Positions 61,229 to 64,000 of a stretch of 64,000 nt of DNA are shown one piece after another. How positions within the stretch are numbered: the stretch's first letter is position 1; the number at the start of each line of letters is the position of its first letter. The notes beneath the pieces are model-generated. The model searched no databases. It had not been told where the DNA came from and was given only the letters and a program-made list of their open reading frames with translations. A program made the translations under genes and the position numbers. The stretch is taken from contig CAWHWB010000009.1 of the NCBI GenBank assembly GCA_963832875.1, positions 124,001 to 188,000 of the forward strand, read 5' to 3'. This DNA comes from AP-15 sp963832875. Lineage in GTDB: Bacteria > Pseudomonadota > Alphaproteobacteria > ATCC43930 > CGMCC-115725.

Positions 61229-62620
61229 TCAGCGGTCGGTCAGGGTTTTCAAAAAGGCGATGATGTCCCGTTCGTCGGCGGTGCTCATCGGCGGCGGTTC
61301 GCCTGGTTGGCGGTCGAACGGCGGATCGAGGACATCGATGTCGGCGCGATAGACCGCAGGCATGTCGTTGAATTTTTCGACCTGGCCGCCGGGACCGCGC
61401 GGGTAGATCTTCTCCGGGTCGATGTCGCGAAAATCGTAGAAGTCCAGGACTTGCCGGAGCGAATGATAGGCGCCGTTGTGGAAAAAAACGCGACGGGTGG
61501 CGACGTTGCGCAGGGTTGGGGTGGCAAACAGCCCGCAATATCTCGTTGCCGACTTCATGTCGGTGCGGTAGGGCCCGCAGACGCCGAGGTCGAAATAAGT
61601 CGGGTCGCGATTGGCGGCAAGCGCGGTGTTGCGCGGCACGCCCAGCGCCTCGTACTGATGGTCTGTGAACAGCGGCGGCAGACCGTCGGGGCTCGGCTGG
61701 TCGAGGTGGCAGCCGCCGCAATCGGCCTTGCGCGGGTCGTTGAACAACAGATATCCGCGCAGCTCGGCCGGGCTCAGCCGCGCCTTCCCTTCCAGCCAGA
61801 AATCATACTTGCTGGCATAGGGATGAAAGTGCCGGTCCTCGATCTGGTAGCGCGCCACCGCGAACATCGCCTCGTCCACGACCGTTCGTGGGCTGGCAAA
61901 GATCGCGCGCCCGAACAATTGCTCGAAACGAGCCGCATAGGGTGCGCGCCGCAGCTTTGTCGCGACCCGATCGATGTTGCCGCCATCCATTTCGAAGCGG
62001 CTCAGCAGCGGGAAGGCGGCCTGGCCCTGCAGGGTTTCGGCGCGGCCGTCCCAAAAAAGGCCGCCCTGCGGCACCAGGTTGGCCGCGGCGATTACCGTGT
62101 CCTGGGCGGTCTTTTGTGCGCGCGCCGCACGCTGGCCGAGCGCCGCCATGCCAGTCAGGCTGACATTCTCGCTCTCTTCATTGTCGGGCCCGATGCTGAA
62201 AGTGGGCTCGCGCTCCAAATACATCAGCGACGGCACGGCCCGCAGGCCCTGGCTGGCGAGAGCCGGACCGCCGAACATCGCCGGGGCCTCGCCTGGCGGC
62301 CCATAGGCGTGAGCCGGGCTGTGGCAGGTGGCGCAGGAAAGCCGCCCGGAGGAGGACAGGCCTGGATCAAAAAACACGTCCCGTCCGAGCTGCGCCATCG
62401 CCGATAAGGGTGCGCCAGCCGGGCGAGCCAGCCGCACCGGATGCGGATTTTCCCCGTGGGACAATAGCCAGCTGTCGATCGGATGGCGCAGCCACGCCTC
62501 CAGCGGCACCGGGCTGTGCGCGACGATGACGACGCCGGTTGCGGTGAGGGCCGCGAACAAAAGCCCGAACCCCCCGGTCCAGCACCGAAGGCGGCCCAGT
62601 TGCGGCGCGGCCGGGTTCAT
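61229..62620 (-). CDS. Membrane-anchored di-haem cytochrome c peroxidase-like protein
   Basis: 463 residues. One N-terminal span (LLFAALTATGVVIVAHSPVP) serves as an anchor or uncleaved signal. The haem sites are SCATCHSPAH and DCGGCHLDQP. The family start LGRDVFFDPGLSSSGRLSC is of the MauG/CcpA type, and NVATRRVFFHNGAYHSLRQV gives the C-terminal haem-ligand region. The di-haem CCP family reduces H2O2 or, in MauG-like forms, modifies other proteins. It is adjacent to the phosphoesterase gene at the window end and differs from the di-haem protein at 38.8 kb, sharing only the fold. Confidence 0.85.
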   Translation of the reverse strand: MNPAAPQLGRLRCWTGGFGLLFAALTATGVVIVAHSPVPLEAWLRHPIDSWLLSHGENPHPVRLARPAGAPLSAMAQLGRDVFFDPGLSSSGRLSCATCHSPAHAYGPPGEAPAMFGGPALASQGLRAVPSLMYLEREPTFSIGPDNEESENVSLTGMAALGQRAARAQKTAQDTVIAAANLVPQGGLFWDGRAETLQGQAAFPLLSRFEMDGGNIDRVATKLRRAPYAARFEQLFGRAIFASPRTVVDEAMFAVARYQIEDRHFHPYASKYDFWLEGKARLSPAELRGYLLFNDPRKADCGGCHLDQPSPDGLPPLFTDHQYEALGVPRNTALAANRDPTYFDLGVCGPYRTDMKSATRYCGLFATPTLRNVATRRVFFHNGAYHSLRQVLDFYDFRDIDPEKIYPRGPGGQVEKFNDMPAVYRADIDVLDPPFDRQPGEPPPMSTADERDIIAFLKTLTDR

Positions 62621-62656
62621 CCCGCGGCGGCGACTTCGGTCAAGAATGGGACGCGA

Positions 62657-64000
62657 TCAGGGACGGGACGGCAACGGCATGCCGCTCGCCGGGTCGAGGA
62701 ACAGCGGCGAATTATGCCCGCCCGACGCGAAATCGAACAGATCCATGATCGAGCCGCTGGCGGCGTCGAAAGACCCGCCTCCAAGCCGTTCGCCGTGCAG
62801 CCAGTTGTCCTCGATAAAGCGCGTGAGCGAGCTCTGCGATATCAGGGTGTGGCTGACCGTGTTCGGCTTGGTCCAGGGTGAGATCACCAATAACGGGATA
62901 CGCGTGCCGGGACCGCAGCGGCCGTTGACCGGCTTGCCGGCGCCACCGGCGAGCGGGATGCCGCGGCCGCAGCGTCCCGGACCGTCGAGCTGGTCGGCCT
63001 CCTTGTCGAAGGACGGATTGGCCGTCGCGGCGAAGGCATGGTCGTACCACCCGTCGGAATCGTCCCAGGTGATGAGCACCGCGGTATTCTTCCAGCCGGG
63101 CTGCCGTTCGACAAAGTCGATCAGGTTCACCAAGCCCGTTTGCTCGTCGAGCGGGTCCGAATAGCCAGCATGGCCGTCCTGATAAGCGGGCAGTTTGACA
63201 AAGGCGACCGCGGGAAAATTGCCAATTTTAAGCGCGCTGTAAAAATCGGCGAGATCGTACTCGTGGTTTGCCGGGTCGCGCTTGTCGTCACGGTCGAAGC
63301 TGTAGCCGATTGCGGCAACCGAGGCCGGACGGGCGTGCGTCGGGTTGGCGGTCGAGGTGTAGTACTGAAACCAATCGTGATGCGGGATGTAGTCGGCGAT
63401 TTTTGCCTGGACAACGGTCGAGTAGGTGCTGCGCGCGCAGCCGGTGGTGCCGTTGGCGTTTTTGACCCCGAGATCGAAACCGCCCATGAAGCCGCCCCAA
63501 GTGATGCCGGCGCGATTGAGCAGATCGCCGATGTTGCGGCCGGCCATCATCACCTGGTCTTTCAAATCGGAGCAGATATCGTGGCCGGGGTCGACATCGT
63601 TGATCATCGTCAGCCCGCCTTGGCCGTCGTCGATGTAATAGGAATATCTGGCGAGCGAGAACGGCTTCTTGGTGGTGGCGACGATCTGCATGCCGTTAGT
63701 CTGGCCTGCGACCACTTCCAGCGCTCCCGGGGTGGACGGGCCGTAAGTGTCGGTATAGGCGTTGTCGCTGAGCGCGAAGTGCTGCGCATAGCGCCACAGC
63801 GCGGTGACGGTGTTCCCGTCGAAATAACCCATCACCTGGCCCTTGGTGCCGAAAGCGCCGACCCCGCCCGGGGTGCTCTTGCCGGTGTATTTCGGGAAGA
63901 GGTCGGCTTTCCCATGGTCGTAGGCTTGCTGTTCCGCGGTGTACGCATGGTTCTGGTCGGCGGTCGCGGCCTGGGTGCGGTCGAGCCGGAATGGCTCGGC
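62657..64000 (-). CDS. Phosphoesterase family protein (phospholipase C/acid phosphatase type), 5' truncated
   Basis: The last 447 codons are present; the start is beyond the window end, since the frame is open to 64000. Family blocks are QVMGYFDGNTVTALWRYAQH, FALSDNAYTDTYGPSTPGAL, VVAGQTNGMQIVAT, DDGQGGLTMINDVDPGHDIC and VLITWDDSDGWYDHAF, then the metal-site end PGTRIPLLVISPWTKPNTVS and SSLTRFIEDNWL. This is the phosphoesterase (PF04185) group of non-haemolytic phospholipases C and acid phosphatases, usually exported. The D-x-D/H metal ligands in WDDSDGWYDH are intact. It probably hydrolyses phospholipids or phosphate esters outside the cytoplasm. The gene upstream on this strand is not visible. 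Confidence 0.85.
   Translation of the reverse strand, partial: AEPFRLDRTQAATADQNHAYTAEQQAYDHGKADLFPKYTGKSTPGGVGAFGTKGQVMGYFDGNTVTALWRYAQHFALSDNAYTDTYGPSTPGALEVVAGQTNGMQIVATTKKPFSLARYSYYIDDGQGGLTMINDVDPGHDICSDLKDQVMMAGRNIGDLLNRAGITWGGFMGGFDLGVKNANGTTGCARSTYSTVVQAKIADYIPHHDWFQYYTSTANPTHARPASVAAIGYSFDRDDKRDPANHEYDLADFYSALKIGNFPAVAFVKLPAYQDGHAGYSDPLDEQTGLVNLIDFVERQPGWKNTAVLITWDDSDGWYDHAFAATANPSFDKEADQLDGPGRCGRGIPLAGGAGKPVNGRCGPGTRIPLLVISPWTKPNTVSHTLISQSSLTRFIEDNWLHGERLGGGSFDAASGSIMDLFDFASGGHNSPLFLDPASGMPLPSRP

Noticed and set aside
1..64000. tRNA, rRNA, CRISPR array, phage or defence island
   Set aside because: No cloverleaf, ribosomal RNA segment, regularly spaced repeat or phage structural gene was recognised. 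The HNH gene alone is not evidence for defence.

Overview
The window is one stretch of a high-GC bacterial chromosome packed with genes on both strands. No rRNA, tRNA, CRISPR array, replication origin or intact mobile element was seen. The content points to a soil or freshwater alphaproteobacterium with Rhodospirillales/Hyphomicrobiales-like character: paired ETF genes, many LLM-class oxidoreductases, MmgE/PrpD, a CCDC90-like coiled-coil protein, an alphaproteobacterial-type transketolase and split chromate transporters. This is an inference from family content. The only mobile DNA visible is decayed: an IS1595-type fragment near 4 kb and an IS66 transposase relic near 36.7 kb.

Layout. 0-3 kb: the tail of a PEP-CTERM secreted protein, then etfB-etfA-hbd. 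3-12.4 kb: an HNH endonuclease, an IS relic, a COG4280-type membrane protein, a methyltransferase, an LLM oxidoreductase, an SDR, an NHL-repeat protein, an MFS carrier, a glyoxalase-fold protein and a split ChrA pair. 12.4-17.8 kb: six minus-strand genes whose starts and stops all overlap (nucleoside phosphorylase, TIGR04282-type transferase, GT-C, radical SAM/SPASM, GT2, DoxX). 18-25 kb: MmgE/PrpD, a TetR-controlled EmrAB pump with a clear operator, nudC and a metallo-beta-lactamase-fold hydrolase. 25.5-37 kb: a cupin, a meta-cleavage-type hydrolase, a MATE pump, an orphan SMP-30 N-terminal-type domain, a sedolisin (S53) peptidase with a small secreted companion that shares its N-terminal motif, DUF488, an enolase-superfamily/RidA pair, a PPOX-fold protein and a large unknown protein.

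37-49 kb holds mostly minus-strand catabolic and redox genes: GST, flavoprotein, Gfo/Idh/MocA, VOC proteins, an HsaA-like monooxygenase, a TIGR03621-type LLM enzyme and a double-VOC protein. A di-haem cytochrome, exonuclease III, ErpA and a PRC-barrel protein are also there. 49-64 kb carries a transketolase, a YncE-like propeller, an Abhydrolase_10 protein, DUF924, a fused FAD/Fe-S oxidase, an MHYT-PAS histidine kinase with a lone receiver, a second di-haem cytochrome and a phosphoesterase cut by the window end.

Two points stand out. First, five otherwise intact genes (etfB, etfA, an alpha/beta hydrolase, the transketolase, the FAD/Fe-S oxidase) each carry exactly one extra base. All five can be repaired by removing a T from a TTC, and three of the sites read GANTTCGA. 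This looks more like a systematic sequence error at GANTC-type sites than gene decay. Second, the six-gene nucleosidase/radical SAM/glycosyltransferase operon is the best candidate for a little-described biosynthetic system.
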